DNA of 64,000 bases, from NCBI GenBank assembly GCA_019695335.1, contig JAIBAF010000001.1, positions 1-64,000 on the forward strand, read 5' to 3'. Made by a program: the position numbers and the translations under genes. A model generated the notes under the pieces. That model was given only the letters and a program-made list of their open reading frames with translations, made no database searches and had not been told where the DNA came from. Each line of letters starts with the position of its first letter. Position 1 is the stretch's first letter. This document shows positions 33,899-43,742 of this stretch, piece by piece. The stretch is from a bacterium. Lineage in GTDB: Bacteria > CLD3 > SB21.

Positions 33899-35038
33899 CT
33901 ATGACAGAACCGAATCATATATAGATTCCAGCCGTTGGTTGGTGATGCGAATGTCGTAGTTACGTTCCATTTTAAGCCGGGCGTTCTGTCCCATATCGTG
34001 ACGAAGATGGTCGTTATTTAAAATATGTATCAAACATTCCGACAAAGCATCGACATCACGCTCTTGAGCGAGGAACCCGTTGATGCCGTCGTCGATAATT
34101 TCAGGAATGCCGCCATGTCGCGAGCCGATGACCGGGACACCGCAGGCCAGAGATTCTTTGATGATACTGGGTATGCCTTCTTTATCTTCGTTCTTCGGAG
34201 TCACACTGGGGGCTAAAATGACCCGTGTTTGACGTAAAATTTTGATGACATCTCTGGGCATCAATTCACCCGTAAACGTAACACGTTTTTGGATTCCGTG
34301 ATCACGGATAACTTGTTCGTATGCGCTTCGCAGAGGACCGTCGCCGACGATGGTTAATTCAGCATCACCGGTTTTGCGCAATGTTTTGGCGAACGCACGA
34401 ATACCGTATTCGAATCCTTTTTTTTCTACAAACCGGCCGATCATGACGACGTGTTTTTTTGTGACAGGTTCTGCCGGAGGCACGAACATACTCAAATCAA
34501 TGCCTGGACGATGGACGAGTAATTTATTGCGCGGGCACCCGATGGAAATCAACATGTTGAGCAAATCGTCTGAAACGCAGAGAAATAATCTCGCTGTTTC
34601 CAGTAACTCATCGAAATGGGCGGTGTAATCTTTCCAGTGTCTTTTAAATTTTTCTTGTCCGCACAGGATCGTAACATCATGACCATGCATAGTGACAACC
34701 AGCGGTAAACTATATTTACGCGCGAACGGCGCAGCGTATGTTCCGTTGTATCCGAAATGAGCGTGAAGAAGATCAAAATGTGACTGCCTGAATTCTTTTT
34801 CGAATGACCAGCTTTTACGGAAGCGATTGTAAATAAACTTTTCTAATGGTTTTTTTTGGCCGGGAATTTTTTCAAGATAAATCACGCGATGACCTGGAAA
34901 TCGCTCCGTATTACGCCATGTCCGGGCGAAAACCGTCGGCTCGTACCGTTCATGATGTTTCAATTCTTCGTGAATGAACGTTTCGGAATAAGGGAGGAAA
35001 TTATTGCGAAATACTGCAACATATTTTTTGGCATTCAT
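33899..35038 (-). CDS. Family 4 glycosyltransferase
   Basis: A 379-residue GT-B protein. The N-terminal domain has PYSETFIHEEL and LLHAHFGYNGTYAAPFA. The C-terminal domain has the donor-site pattern GRFVEKKGFEYGIRAF, VGDGPLR and EGIPSIIKESLACGVPVIGS (the E-x7-E motif). It transfers a sugar from a nucleotide donor to a growing glycan on the cytoplasmic face. It begins two bases after the flippase stop. Confidence 0.93.
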   Translation of the reverse strand: MNAKKYVAVFRNNFLPYSETFIHEELKHHERYEPTVFARTWRNTERFPGHRVIYLEKIPGQKKPLEKFIYNRFRKSWSFEKEFRQSHFDLLHAHFGYNGTYAAPFARKYSLPLVVTMHGHDVTILCGQEKFKRHWKDYTAHFDELLETARLFLCVSDDLLNMLISIGCPRNKLLVHRPGIDLSMFVPPAEPVTKKHVVMIGRFVEKKGFEYGIRAFAKTLRKTGDAELTIVGDGPLRSAYEQVIRDHGIQKRVTFTGELMPRDVIKILRQTRVILAPSVTPKNEDKEGIPSIIKESLACGVPVIGSRHGGIPEIIDDGINGFLAQERDVDALSECLIHILNNDHLRHDMGQNARLKMERNYDIRITNQRLESIYDSVLS

Positions 35039-35040
35039 GA

Positions 35041-36528
35041 TTAATGATCTCCCATAATGCGACGATCCTGTCGTGTTTTTGCAAAACCGAAAAACCGAAT
35101 GAAGTAGTCCCGGTCTTCCCGGCGGATTAATCCCAATAATGACCCGGCGACAATGAACACGACGACGTAAATTGTGGCTCCGGCTCCGACCATTAAAATT
35201 TCTTCAATGCCTGTCCACCGAAGTCCATACTTAACTCCCGCTGCCAAAAGTAATGAAAGCACGGTAACCTTAAAATGAAACGAGTAGGGTAAAAGACGGC
35301 TGACAGGTACATGCATGACTTGTGAAATCTTTCTGAGCGCGAGAAAAAGAGCAATTAAGTTGGCTGTCAATGTTCCGATCGGAGCGCCATAAAGACCAAA
35401 AAATTGGATAAAGATTAAATTAAAAACAATGTTCATGCCGATGAGATTTAAGCTGCGCCACAAAACATTGCGCGATTCGCCAAAAGCTTTAAGAAGTCCG
35501 CTGTAAGAGCTGATTCGCGTGTACAGTGTGAGCGTGTAAATTTGAAAGACCGTGACGGCCTGTTCATATTGTTTCCCGAAAACGAGATGCATGAATTCCG
35601 GTGCAAATACTAAAAAGAATGTTGCGATAGGAACCAACAATAAAATCACTTTTTCTCCGACCAAAAGCCATTGAGTCTGCAGCTCTTTGATTTTACCTTC
35701 ATCAAAAAGTTTAGTGTATTTCGTCAGATAGACGGCCGTAATGCTGTAAGGAATTTTTAACACCATCGGAATTTCCCAGGAGCCGACGGTGTATTCGGCA
35801 AATGTCGCGCTGTTGAATAAAAACGCTACGATGTAATTGTCCACCTGTTTGTTGATCCGGTAAGCGAGATTGGCAATGCCGAGCGGAATACCGAACTGCA
35901 ACTGTTCCGCCAACAAGCCATCGGGCAAAGAAGTCTGACGGTTGGCCAGATCGCGGCGTAACAGCCAGATGCTTCCGAATAACCTGATTACGGCATACGC
36001 CAGAAAACTATAAGTGAGCGGCCAAATGGGCTGTTCGAAACTATAACATGCGCCGATCATAATACCAATATTCAATACGGACATGCCGATATTGAAAACC
36101 GACGAAGCTTTGACGCGACCGACCGCGATAAGAAAATCCGGCGTCATCGATGTGACCAATTCAATCGTAATCGTGATCAGAAATACAACGGCGATTACCG
36201 GATCGGAAAAGAAGTACACAAAAAAAGCGCCTGAAATTAATCCGGCACAGAAACCAGTCAACGTCAGGATTTTCAGCGACTGTATTAAAAATCGTCCGCG
36301 TGCCGTTTCGGTGATTTTAGGAATGAAATAATAGGGGTTATCACTGAATCCGAGATTGCCGAGAATAACGGCCGTTTTATAGATCATGACCAATTTGAAA
36401 ACGTCGCCTAAAACAGCGCGATCAAGCAACCGCGCCAGCACGATCAGGATCAAAGCTTGTGCAGACGACGTGATGATGTTACTGATTAATACGATTCCGG
36501 CTTTTTTGGAAGTAGTGGTTTCTTTCAT
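35041..36528 (-). CDS. Wzx-type polysaccharide flippase
   Basis: A 495-residue protein with about 14 helices in the MATE/MOP fold. The N-terminus KKAGIVLISNIITSSAQALILIVLARLL is typical of oligosaccharide flippases. The ATG at 36528 shares ATGA with the upstream glycosyltransferase; a TTG at 36582 is not needed. It should move lipid-linked glycan units across the inner membrane. Confidence 0.92.
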   Translation of the reverse strand: MKETTTSKKAGIVLISNIITSSAQALILIVLARLLDRAVLGDVFKLVMIYKTAVILGNLGFSDNPYYFIPKITETARGRFLIQSLKILTLTGFCAGLISGAFFVYFFSDPVIAVVFLITITIELVTSMTPDFLIAVGRVKASSVFNIGMSVLNIGIMIGACYSFEQPIWPLTYSFLAYAVIRLFGSIWLLRRDLANRQTSLPDGLLAEQLQFGIPLGIANLAYRINKQVDNYIVAFLFNSATFAEYTVGSWEIPMVLKIPYSITAVYLTKYTKLFDEGKIKELQTQWLLVGEKVILLLVPIATFFLVFAPEFMHLVFGKQYEQAVTVFQIYTLTLYTRISSYSGLLKAFGESRNVLWRSLNLIGMNIVFNLIFIQFFGLYGAPIGTLTANLIALFLALRKISQVMHVPVSRLLPYSFHFKVTVLSLLLAAGVKYGLRWTGIEEILMVGAGATIYVVVFIVAGSLLGLIRREDRDYFIRFFGFAKTRQDRRIMGDH

Positions 36529-37754
36529 ACGGCGGTGCGCTTCCGGATAAATGTAATGATCTTTTCTGCACGATGGGTCCAAGTTAACGTTGTCGCTGTA
36601 GCCGAGGCGTTTTTAGATACATTTTCCATGAGGTCATGATCCAAAAAAAGTTCGCGGATCGTCCATGCATTCACACGAGGTCTGTCAGGAGGCAATAAAA
36701 TTGCATTCAGAGTATGCTTTAGAATTTCGGACGTATCGTCCATCAAAGGCGCTATAATCGGAATGCCGGCGGCAAGATAAATGAAAGTCTTGATCGGCAA
36801 AACGGTCTGACCGCCTTCTAAAAGCGGTTTGGCCGTCGGAGGAATAATGAGTGCATCCGCGGCAAAAAGATACGATCCTAATTCCGTTGGAGCCAGCCAT
36901 GGTATGACTGTATAATTATTCATGCCGAGCGATTGAGCATAGTTTTTCAGCCGATGGATGTCGGCAGTATGTTTTCCGCCGATGATGTAAAAATGTATTT
37001 CCGGAAGAAATTGCGCAATTTCCAAAATCGATTCGACATGTTTTTCACGGCCGATATTGCCGGTGTAACAGATGATTTTTTTGTTTAGATCAATATTCAA
37101 TCGCTGCCGGGCTTCAATCTTGCTGATATTTGCCGGAACTTCTGTTTCGTCGTAACCATTATAAATTGTTATGATTTTTTCTGGCGGGGCGCCGAGAGCC
37201 AGTAAGTGTTGCCGTGTCAATTCCGAATGCGTGATGACGCCTAAAAAATTATTATGTTGCTTTGCCAGCATGGCAATCCGACGATTATTTTTTTCATCTG
37301 CCGTATATCGGTACGTTTCGAAGATAACCTGCGATCCCCGCGCAAGAGCCAGCCTGAGATGGAGCAGATTGCGAACATATACTACGTCGTACGAAAGCCG
37401 TGCGATGTATCGGATTGCCAAGCGGCTGAAAATCGGACGATGCATTCTTTTGAGCAACGGCAGGGGAGAAGGGAGTTCGTTTAAACAAAGCTTTTCAGAT
37501 AATCCATAATATTTACGGATTTCCAGTAAGCGTCGTGTTTTGTCCAGTCGAATCTTGTCCCATGGTATCGGAAAAAATAAATCAACCGATATTCCGGCTT
37601 TTTGCAAAGCGTCGGCAGTCTTGGCAATTTGTTTCGTCGCGACAGCGTTCGACGGAAATTCCAAATCGGAAAAATAAGCGATGCGCAATTTTTTCACATT
37701 TTTGACAACCGGTTTATCGATTGCCGTTGAACTATGTTCGTTGGAGTGTATCAT
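36525..37754 (-). CDS. Family 4 glycosyltransferase
   Basis: A 409-residue GT-B protein. N-terminal LRIAYFSDLEFPSNAVATKQI, then TIYNGYDETEV, CYTGNIGREKHVESILEI and IIGGKHTADI match GT4. The donor-site loop reads LEGGQTVLPIKTFIYLAAGIPI, in which the usual E-x7-E is altered. It is coupled by ATGA overlaps to both neighbours. Confidence 0.9.
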   Translation of the reverse strand: MIHSNEHSSTAIDKPVVKNVKKLRIAYFSDLEFPSNAVATKQIAKTADALQKAGISVDLFFPIPWDKIRLDKTRRLLEIRKYYGLSEKLCLNELPSPLPLLKRMHRPIFSRLAIRYIARLSYDVVYVRNLLHLRLALARGSQVIFETYRYTADEKNNRRIAMLAKQHNNFLGVITHSELTRQHLLALGAPPEKIITIYNGYDETEVPANISKIEARQRLNIDLNKKIICYTGNIGREKHVESILEIAQFLPEIHFYIIGGKHTADIHRLKNYAQSLGMNNYTVIPWLAPTELGSYLFAADALIIPPTAKPLLEGGQTVLPIKTFIYLAAGIPIIAPLMDDTSEILKHTLNAILLPPDRPRVNAWTIRELFLDHDLMENVSKNASATATTLTWTHRAEKIITFIRKRTAV

Positions 37755-38971
37755 GATGCCGCCAGATAACCTGTTCCTTGACGTGTACGGTTGAATTCAT
37801 AAATATACCGGCATCCATAATAAACAAAATTGGATGGCGTCCAGAAAATGATTCCGTAAAATCCCCACAACGGATGTCCGGCCAGCGTGCATAACAACAA
37901 AGTCCACATGGAGATATTGCGATTGGATTGAACAAGCCGGAACCACACATCAATTTTGCGATAGTCCTGGACGGTTTCATGATGCCGCTTCATAAATAAC
38001 CATCGGACCACCCGGTCGAGAAAATACGTCGGGATGACCCAGTACATCGCCAGAAACGGCAAGGTCTGTGTGTTGCCGCCTGAAAAGTACAGTGCCATAG
38101 CAATGTAATAACAATTAAGATAAATCGTATCGGAAACGTGATCGAGTTTATCGCCGAAATTAGTTGTACGCAAAGTGAGCCGGGCGAGTTTTCCATCCAC
38201 GCCGTCCGTGACACCTTTGGTGAGCGCCATAGCCAATGCGATGGCGAAATGACCGGTATAAAAAAACGGAATGGCGCCGAAGGCAAGAAAAATATTGAAC
38301 ACCGTGACGTGATTCGGTTGAATTCCGGTATGGCATATCCACCGGGTCAAAGCAAACTCAAAGGGCGGGTGAATAAATTTGGCAATGAGATCATTTGTTC
38401 CTTTGTGAACGGAGCGTTTCAGATATTCGTCGGCCAATTCGAGATCGTCATCGCACGTTACAGCGATCCAATAGACCGGCTGATATGAGCGCAACCGGCG
38501 ATAATAAGAATCCATTTCACGAACGTTGATTTTCGTTAGATCGGCGCGTAGCTGATCCGGCTTCAAAAGATGCTGAAACGTTTTTGCTTCGGCAGCTTTG
38601 ACCACGGCTATCAACGGATAATTTTCGCCGGAATCGAAAGCGATGGCCGGTACGGTTGCCCGGCAGAATTTATCGGTCAAACGTTCATCGTATACGCAAT
38701 GCCCTTCGAGTAAAAGAATCAATTGCTCGGATGCTACAACTTCGGAAGGGATGTTTTTTAGATGATCGATCCATTGGACATTAGCGTGCGAATAACGTTT
38801 TTGAAAATCGGGCCGGAGCATTTGCGATGCGTCAGGGGATGCTGCAACCGTAATGTGATGGATACCGCTTTCAAGAACCTGGCGTATAACTCTTTCCATG
38901 AGCGTCATTCCCCAAAGCTTTTTAAACGCAAAAATATGGGTCGCATCGATCCAAACGTGTGTGACTTTCAT
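37751..38971 (-). CDS. CDP-alcohol phosphotransferase with degenerate N-terminal nucleotidyltransferase domain
   Basis: The C-terminal half (from about residue 205) is a CDP-alcohol phosphatidyltransferase with the complete motif: DGVDGKLAR, eight residues, then GDKLDHVSD. Six or so helices surround it. The N-terminal 200 residues resemble a sugar-phosphate nucleotidyltransferase, but the GxGxR loop is gone: it reads VWIDATHIFAFKKLWGMTLMERV. Fusions of these domains are known from IPCT/DIPPS enzymes that make di-myo-inositol phosphate. The next gene encodes a separate intact nucleotidyltransferase, which probably supplies the CDP-alcohol. The alcohol is unknown; inositol is one candidate. Confidence 0.88.
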   Translation of the reverse strand: MKVTHVWIDATHIFAFKKLWGMTLMERVIRQVLESGIHHITVAASPDASQMLRPDFQKRYSHANVQWIDHLKNIPSEVVASEQLILLLEGHCVYDERLTDKFCRATVPAIAFDSGENYPLIAVVKAAEAKTFQHLLKPDQLRADLTKINVREMDSYYRRLRSYQPVYWIAVTCDDDLELADEYLKRSVHKGTNDLIAKFIHPPFEFALTRWICHTGIQPNHVTVFNIFLAFGAIPFFYTGHFAIALAMALTKGVTDGVDGKLARLTLRTTNFGDKLDHVSDTIYLNCYYIAMALYFSGGNTQTLPFLAMYWVIPTYFLDRVVRWLFMKRHHETVQDYRKIDVWFRLVQSNRNISMWTLLLCTLAGHPLWGFYGIIFWTPSNFVYYGCRYIYEFNRTRQGTGYLAAS

Positions 38972-39711
38972 TGTATTTTCTGTGCTTTATATTGTTGAAT
39001 TTTTTTAACGGTTGCTTGTACATCCGAGAGAGTGTCCACATCCTGCCATAGCTTTCCCTCAATATTCTGAGCAAACATTTTTCCCGCTTTGATCAATTCT
39101 CTGACGCCACCGGACAACGAATATTCGTTATGTCCGATTGCGGTTTGAAGCGCTGCAAAAATGTCGAATGACTTGAATCGGAAAATTCCGCAGTCGATCG
39201 CATTGTATGATTCGAGGTTCTTGCCGATCGCAAGGATCCGGTTATCGGCGTCCATGCGAACTTTTGTTGCATCTTGGATATCATTAATGTTATGGACATG
39301 GCTGTCGACGGCAAGCACGTTCGGGAAGTCGGCATGAATGATATCCATCAGGATGTCTTCGCTGAACCAGTGATCGGCCATAGTCAGAATAAATTCTTTC
39401 GAATGAACCACGTGGCTGGCGCAGAAAACAGATGTGCCGTTGCCTCTCTCCCAATCGTCATTGTGTATGAAACTGATTTTAACCGGAAAAGTGAGTTTAC
39501 GAATCGAATGTCTGAGCCGCTCGCTTTCAAATCCCGTAACAATATATATCTGTTCGATGTCGGCGGCGATGAGATTATAAATGATATACCGTATCAACTT
39601 CTGACCGAGGATGGGAATCAGGCATTTGTGGGATACGTTGACGTTGGGGATGATCCGCGATCCATTGCCAGCTGCAATGATGACCGCTTCATGAGGTCGG
39701 TGAGGATTCAT
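38968..39711 (-). CDS. Nucleotidyltransferase, possibly inositol-1-phosphate cytidylyltransferase-like
   Basis: A 247-residue protein with the intact loop AVIIAAGNGSRI, KCLIPILGQKLIRYIIYNL, ERGNGTSVFCASHVV and the metal-site TMADHWFSEDIL. The NG-S and M-DH pattern recalls the cytidylyltransferases that pair with DIPP synthases. It is the first gene of the 11-gene operon, with GGAG upstream, and is joined by ATGA to the CDP-alcohol phosphotransferase whose own such domain has decayed. Product assignment is by context. Confidence 0.85.
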   Translation of the reverse strand: MNPHRPHEAVIIAAGNGSRIIPNVNVSHKCLIPILGQKLIRYIIYNLIAADIEQIYIVTGFESERLRHSIRKLTFPVKISFIHNDDWERGNGTSVFCASHVVHSKEFILTMADHWFSEDILMDIIHADFPNVLAVDSHVHNINDIQDATKVRMDADNRILAIGKNLESYNAIDCGIFRFKSFDIFAALQTAIGHNEYSLSGGVRELIKAGKMFAQNIEGKLWQDVDTLSDVQATVKKIQQYKAQKIQ

Positions 39712-39984
39712 AAATTAACTCCGGTTATTTTGAAGAAGTGACTCGGCAACCGTCATACATTTTTGGGGCCAAGTTCTTAAGTTTGGTTTTATGCGAGTTA
39801 ACGTTTCACATGATGGTGCAACACGTATTCATTTTGCAATACTGCCAGAAATAGATGGCTCGTCCGACTAAAACTAATGGCTCATTCTTAAGCAGGACTT
39901 AATTCAGCATTAGAAAACTTTAATTTTTGAATTATTGATTAACGCGGGAATTCAGCTTAATTTTGACCCAGACGGAGGAGGCTT
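39712..39984. promoter_or_regulatory. Divergent promoter region, glycan operon / two-component pair
   Basis: A 273-base gap between divergent start codons, so it should hold both promoters. TTCTTAAG occurs twice (near 39774 and 39882) and AATTCAGC twice (near 39901 and 39951); these could be regulator sites for the OmpR-type protein. No clear -10/-35 pair or hairpin stands out. Confidence 0.3.
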
Positions 39985-40659
39985 ATGCGGTTATTATTGG
40001 TCGAAGACGATAAAAAAGTAGCATCGTTTATCATCAAAGGTCTGACTGAATCCGGATATGCGGTGGATGTGAAGTCCGATGGACGTTCAGGGCTGGATGC
40101 GGCGCTTACGGAACCTTATGATCTTGTTATTCTGGACTGGATGCTGCCTCAACTGGATGGCATTGCGGTTTGCAAAGAAATTCGTAAAGAAAATATTTAT
40201 CTGCCGATTCTTTTCCTTACGGCTAAAGAATTAGCCTTGGATAAAGTAACAGGACTGGATTCAGGCGCGGACGACTACCTGACCAAACCGTTTTCTTTCA
40301 TCGAGTTGCTTGCCCGCATCCGAACGCTGCTGCGCCGCGGTTCTCGGGCCGTCGAAGAATTGTCCGCAGACGATCTTATGATGAATGTTGCAGAACGGAG
40401 AGTTTATAGAGGAGGAATGTTTATCGATCTGTCCTCGAAAGAATTTTCGATTCTCGAATATCTTTTACGCAACAAAAATCGCCTGATCACGCGTGCTTCA
40501 TTGACGGAACATGTTTGGAATATCAATTTTGATCGTGGAACGAATCTGGTTGACGTTTATATCAATTATTTGCGCAAAAAGCTTGATGTCGGCAGTAAAA
40601 GACCTCTGATTCACACTATTCGTGGATCGGGGTATATTTTAAAGGACGTTCACGCATGA
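39985..40659 (+). CDS. OmpR/CusR-type response regulator
   Basis: A 224-residue protein. The receiver has VEDDKKV, phospho-acceptor D51 (LVILDWMLPQLDG), a T in LTAK and K in LTKPFSF. The winged-helix domain has the usual SSKEFSILEYLLRNKNRLITRASL and VYINYLRKKLD with HTIRGSGYIL. GGAGG lies just before the ATG. It resembles metal-responsive CusR/CopR regulators, but the inducer cannot be read from it. It is joined by ATGA to its kinase. Confidence 0.95.
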   Translation: MRLLLVEDDKKVASFIIKGLTESGYAVDVKSDGRSGLDAALTEPYDLVILDWMLPQLDGIAVCKEIRKENIYLPILFLTAKELALDKVTGLDSGADDYLTKPFSFIELLARIRTLLRRGSRAVEELSADDLMMNVAERRVYRGGMFIDLSSKEFSILEYLLRNKNRLITRASLTEHVWNINFDRGTNLVDVYINYLRKKLDVGSKRPLIHTIRGSGYILKDVHA

Positions 40660-42053
40660 GCCTGAGTTTGCAGACAAAATTTATCATTATTTTTTTAGCA
40701 TTGGGTATTTTCGTCGCAGGATTGACTTCGGGAATTTTTTATGGTGTATTCAGGCATTTGGTAGAAGTACACTTGCAATCTGAACTCACCGAAGAAGCGC
40801 AGGTTTTTGCAGAGTTAGTGACGACGCATGATGGACGAATCGAACTGAAAGAGAGCAATGAGTGGCTTGAATATGAACACATCAAAAATTCTGAATACAG
40901 CCGTTTTGTCACGATTACGGACATCACTTACCGAACGATCCGGAAAACCAATAACCTAGGTGTGTGGAATTTTCAAGATTACTATGATTTTCAACCGGTC
41001 AATTCAACTGAAGCGGTGAATATTGACATCGACTCTGTCCATGTATTATGTGTTGTCATGCCGGTTCGTGAAAATGATAAAACCGTGGCCTATATATTAG
41101 CTGCATCCGACGTTCACCAATTATCAGGATATGTAAGTGTATTGGAAGAAGCGGCGGGTTATTCCATTATTCCTGTGGTCATTATCAGCTTTATTGTTGC
41201 ATATGTTTTGGCTAACCGCGTTATCCGTCCATTGAAAAAAATCCGAAAAGCCGCACGTGGAATAGACTGGCAGCATTTGGATCTGCGATTGGATACCGAG
41301 TCAACCGAGCCGGAGATTATCCGTCTGACGGAAACGTTGAACCGTTTATTTGAACGTTTAGAAAAATCATTTCATCAAATTAATGAATTTTCATCCAACG
41401 TTTCTCACGAATTGAGAACGCCGCTTACGATCCTGCGTGGTAATATCGAAGTAGGACTTTCAAAAGATCGTACGGCAGAGGAGTATGTACAAATATTAAG
41501 TGAATTGCAGGAAGAAACGTTGCATGTGATCAATATCGTTGATGCATTGCTGTTGCTGGCAAGGGCCGACTCCCATAAGATACGTATTGAAAAAGAACCG
41601 GTTGACCTGAAACACTATTGTCAGGAAGTTAAAAAAGACTGGGAGGTTCTGTGCAGTTTGAGACAACAAACGCTGACGTGCGCGGTGAACGATCTTCCGT
41701 TATTGCCAATAGACAAAAAATTATTTTATCAATTGATGTTGAATTTGGTGTCGAATGCGTCGAAATATTCTCCTATTGGATCGCCGATCCGGATTTCGGT
41801 CAACGTCAATAATGGTAAAACCAACCAAATAGAAATTCACGTGAACGATGAAGGAATAGGTATTGATCCTGACGAATTGCCGCGTGTATTTGAGCGCTTC
41901 TATCGTGTGGACAAAAGCCGTTCTAAAGAATTCGGCGGCTCCGGTCTGGGTTTGGCCATTTGCAAAATGATCGCCGAATTGCATGGCGGCTCGATCAGCC
42001 TTTTAAGCGAACGGAATAAAGGAACGACGGCAAAAATTATTTTACCCATTTGA
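40656..42053 (+). CDS. Sensor histidine kinase, partner of the OmpR-type regulator
   Basis: A 465-residue protein. Helices at about 8-30 and 172-192 enclose a periplasmic sensor of about 140 residues. HAMP follows (NRVIRPLKKIRKAARGI), then HisKA (SSNVSHELRTPLTILRGN) and the ATPase (NLVSNASKYSP, NDEGIGID, GGSGLGLAI). The layout matches CusS-type kinases. It has no heme or Cys motif, unlike the other kinase in the window. It is convergent with the following lipoprotein gene, 4 bases away. Confidence 0.94.
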   Translation: MSLSLQTKFIIIFLALGIFVAGLTSGIFYGVFRHLVEVHLQSELTEEAQVFAELVTTHDGRIELKESNEWLEYEHIKNSEYSRFVTITDITYRTIRKTNNLGVWNFQDYYDFQPVNSTEAVNIDIDSVHVLCVVMPVRENDKTVAYILAASDVHQLSGYVSVLEEAAGYSIIPVVIISFIVAYVLANRVIRPLKKIRKAARGIDWQHLDLRLDTESTEPEIIRLTETLNRLFERLEKSFHQINEFSSNVSHELRTPLTILRGNIEVGLSKDRTAEEYVQILSELQEETLHVINIVDALLLLARADSHKIRIEKEPVDLKHYCQEVKKDWEVLCSLRQQTLTCAVNDLPLLPIDKKLFYQLMLNLVSNASKYSPIGSPIRISVNVNNGKTNQIEIHVNDEGIGIDPDELPRVFERFYRVDKSRSKEFGGSGLGLAICKMIAELHGGSISLLSERNKGTTAKIILPI

Positions 42054-42057
42054 AGAT

Positions 42058-42798
42058 CTAATCGATATCAAGCAGGAATTTTAGAATTTTTTCTATTTCA
42101 TGTCTTTTTGGTTCAGGTAAAGTATGAGCGATTTCCTTATATGGATTCATCGAGATGCTGGCTCCCAGTTTTTTAAATTCTGATTCGGCAACCAAAGCTG
42201 AGCTTTCAAAATTATCTTCAAGCATTCCATGACCGATGTAAATCTTTTTACCTTGCAGGAGTTGGCTATTTTGAATGCTTGTCAGGCTTTTTGGATCAAA
42301 TGACGCGCCTAGGGCAACGATTCCTGAAAACACATGCGGATACTTTAGTCCCAAATAATATGACAAACTTCCACCGGCTGAGAAACCGCCGATAAAGATT
42401 TGGCGGGATGCTATTGGAATTTTTTTCTGTACTTCGTCAATAGCCATGCGAATATTTTTCTCTGAACCTGTAGTCCACGACCAACCTGCTCCCGGAACGG
42501 CTTTTTCTCCCTGTGGTACCAATACTATAATTCCAAGAGAGTCCGCAGCCGGTTTCCACAAATCAAGAAAAGCATCAGCACGGTCGCCATATCCGTGTAA
42601 AGCTATAAACAATGGCCAAGTCCGTGATGACGAGTAGTTTGATGGTATGGAAAGTAAAGCCAGGTTCCTGCCCGAATCGGAGACTACTTCCAGAACATGC
42701 GTTGAATTTGGTTCAAAAGCCTGATAAGACGGACTGCAAGCAAGTATTGAAAAAATTGCTATAGGTATTATAAATTTCACAACGAATAGTATTCTCAT
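42058..42798 (-). CDS. Lipoprotein esterase (alpha/beta hydrolase, phospholipase/carboxylesterase type)
   Basis: A 246-residue protein with a lipobox ending ILAC (Cys21). The hydrolase core has FIALHGYGDRADAFL, the nucleophile in GGFSAGGS (Ser140), an acid near GHGMLEDNFES and His in IAHTLP. This resembles PHB-depolymerase- or LpqC-like and YpfH-like esterases. It is probably attached to a membrane and acts in the periplasm. Substrate unknown. It stands alone between convergent and divergent neighbours. Confidence 0.88.
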   Translation of the reverse strand: MRILFVVKFIIPIAIFSILACSPSYQAFEPNSTHVLEVVSDSGRNLALLSIPSNYSSSRTWPLFIALHGYGDRADAFLDLWKPAADSLGIIVLVPQGEKAVPGAGWSWTTGSEKNIRMAIDEVQKKIPIASRQIFIGGFSAGGSLSYYLGLKYPHVFSGIVALGASFDPKSLTSIQNSQLLQGKKIYIGHGMLEDNFESSALVAESEFKKLGASISMNPYKEIAHTLPEPKRHEIEKILKFLLDID

Positions 42799-42934
42799 AA
42801 CAGCGCTTTTATCAAAAGATCACATTCTTTTACAAGCTTAATTCAAATAAAAATGTATTACAATCAAATTCAGTTGATTTCATGGAGTAAACTAAGTAAA
42901 TACTTTACAGAAATTTCAAAGAAGGGAGCGATTT

Positions 42935-43723
42935 GTGAAACGGATATTTTTAATCACAGCAGCTTTTTGGTTTACGGCTACAATTGCATCGGCTCAGGAT
43001 AAAATTGCCGAGCCGTCTTTACATGATCAATACATAACATCTGTCCTGTGGCAACAAGTTTCCGGCGAATACCGGGCCTTGTGTTACCAGGCATTCAATT
43101 GGGCGCGCGTTGCGTTGGATCAACAAATCGCCGGACCCAAAAAAACGAAACCTTTTGCTGTGATCGTCGATGTGGATGAAACAGTTTTGGACAATAGTCC
43201 ATACAGTGCGCGGCAAATTCTTGATCGTCTGAATTATCCAGCCGGATGGGAAGACTGGACATTATCTGCAACCGCACGGGCCGTACCGGGCGCTTTGGAA
43301 TTTCTTCAGTATGCCGCGTCCAAAGGCGCCGATGTTTTTTATGTCACTAACCGGAATGTTCGCGAAAAAAATGCTACGATCGAAAACCTGAAAAGCCTTG
43401 GATTTCCCAATGCGGATACGCTCCACGTTATGGTCAAAACCACACAATCGGGAAAAGAACCGCGCCGGCAAAAAGTAGCTGAAACTCACGAAATTGCTTT
43501 ACTCGTTGGAGACAACTTAAATGATTTTTCGGATGTATTCGAAAAGAAATCCGTCGATGATCGTTTCAAAGCTGTTGAAAATGCCAAAGGATTATTCGGC
43601 CAAAAATTTATTGTAATACCCAACCCTATGTACGGAGACTGGGAAAACGCTCTGTATAATTATAATAAACTGACAGAGAAAGAGAAAATCGATATTCGTA
43701 AGCAAGGATTACGAACAAAGTAG
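42935..43723 (+). CDS. Secreted acid phosphatase, lipoprotein e(P4) family
   Basis: A 262-residue HAD phosphatase. The nucleophile motif is VDVDETVLDNSPY (D79 and D81), with FYVTNRN and LVGDNLNDF as later motifs, all typical of class C acid phosphatases and e(P4) 5'-nucleotidases. The signal peptide ends ASA-Q and has no lipobox Cys, so this one is soluble in the periplasm. It starts with GTG, preceded by AAGGGAG. It would release phosphate or nucleosides from nucleotides. Confidence 0.93.
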   Translation: MKRIFLITAAFWFTATIASAQDKIAEPSLHDQYITSVLWQQVSGEYRALCYQAFNWARVALDQQIAGPKKTKPFAVIVDVDETVLDNSPYSARQILDRLNYPAGWEDWTLSATARAVPGALEFLQYAASKGADVFYVTNRNVREKNATIENLKSLGFPNADTLHVMVKTTQSGKEPRRQKVAETHEIALLVGDNLNDFSDVFEKKSVDDRFKAVENAKGLFGQKFIVIPNPMYGDWENALYNYNKLTEKEKIDIRKQGLRTK

Positions 43724-43742
43724 TTAAAAATTGGAATGGAAT

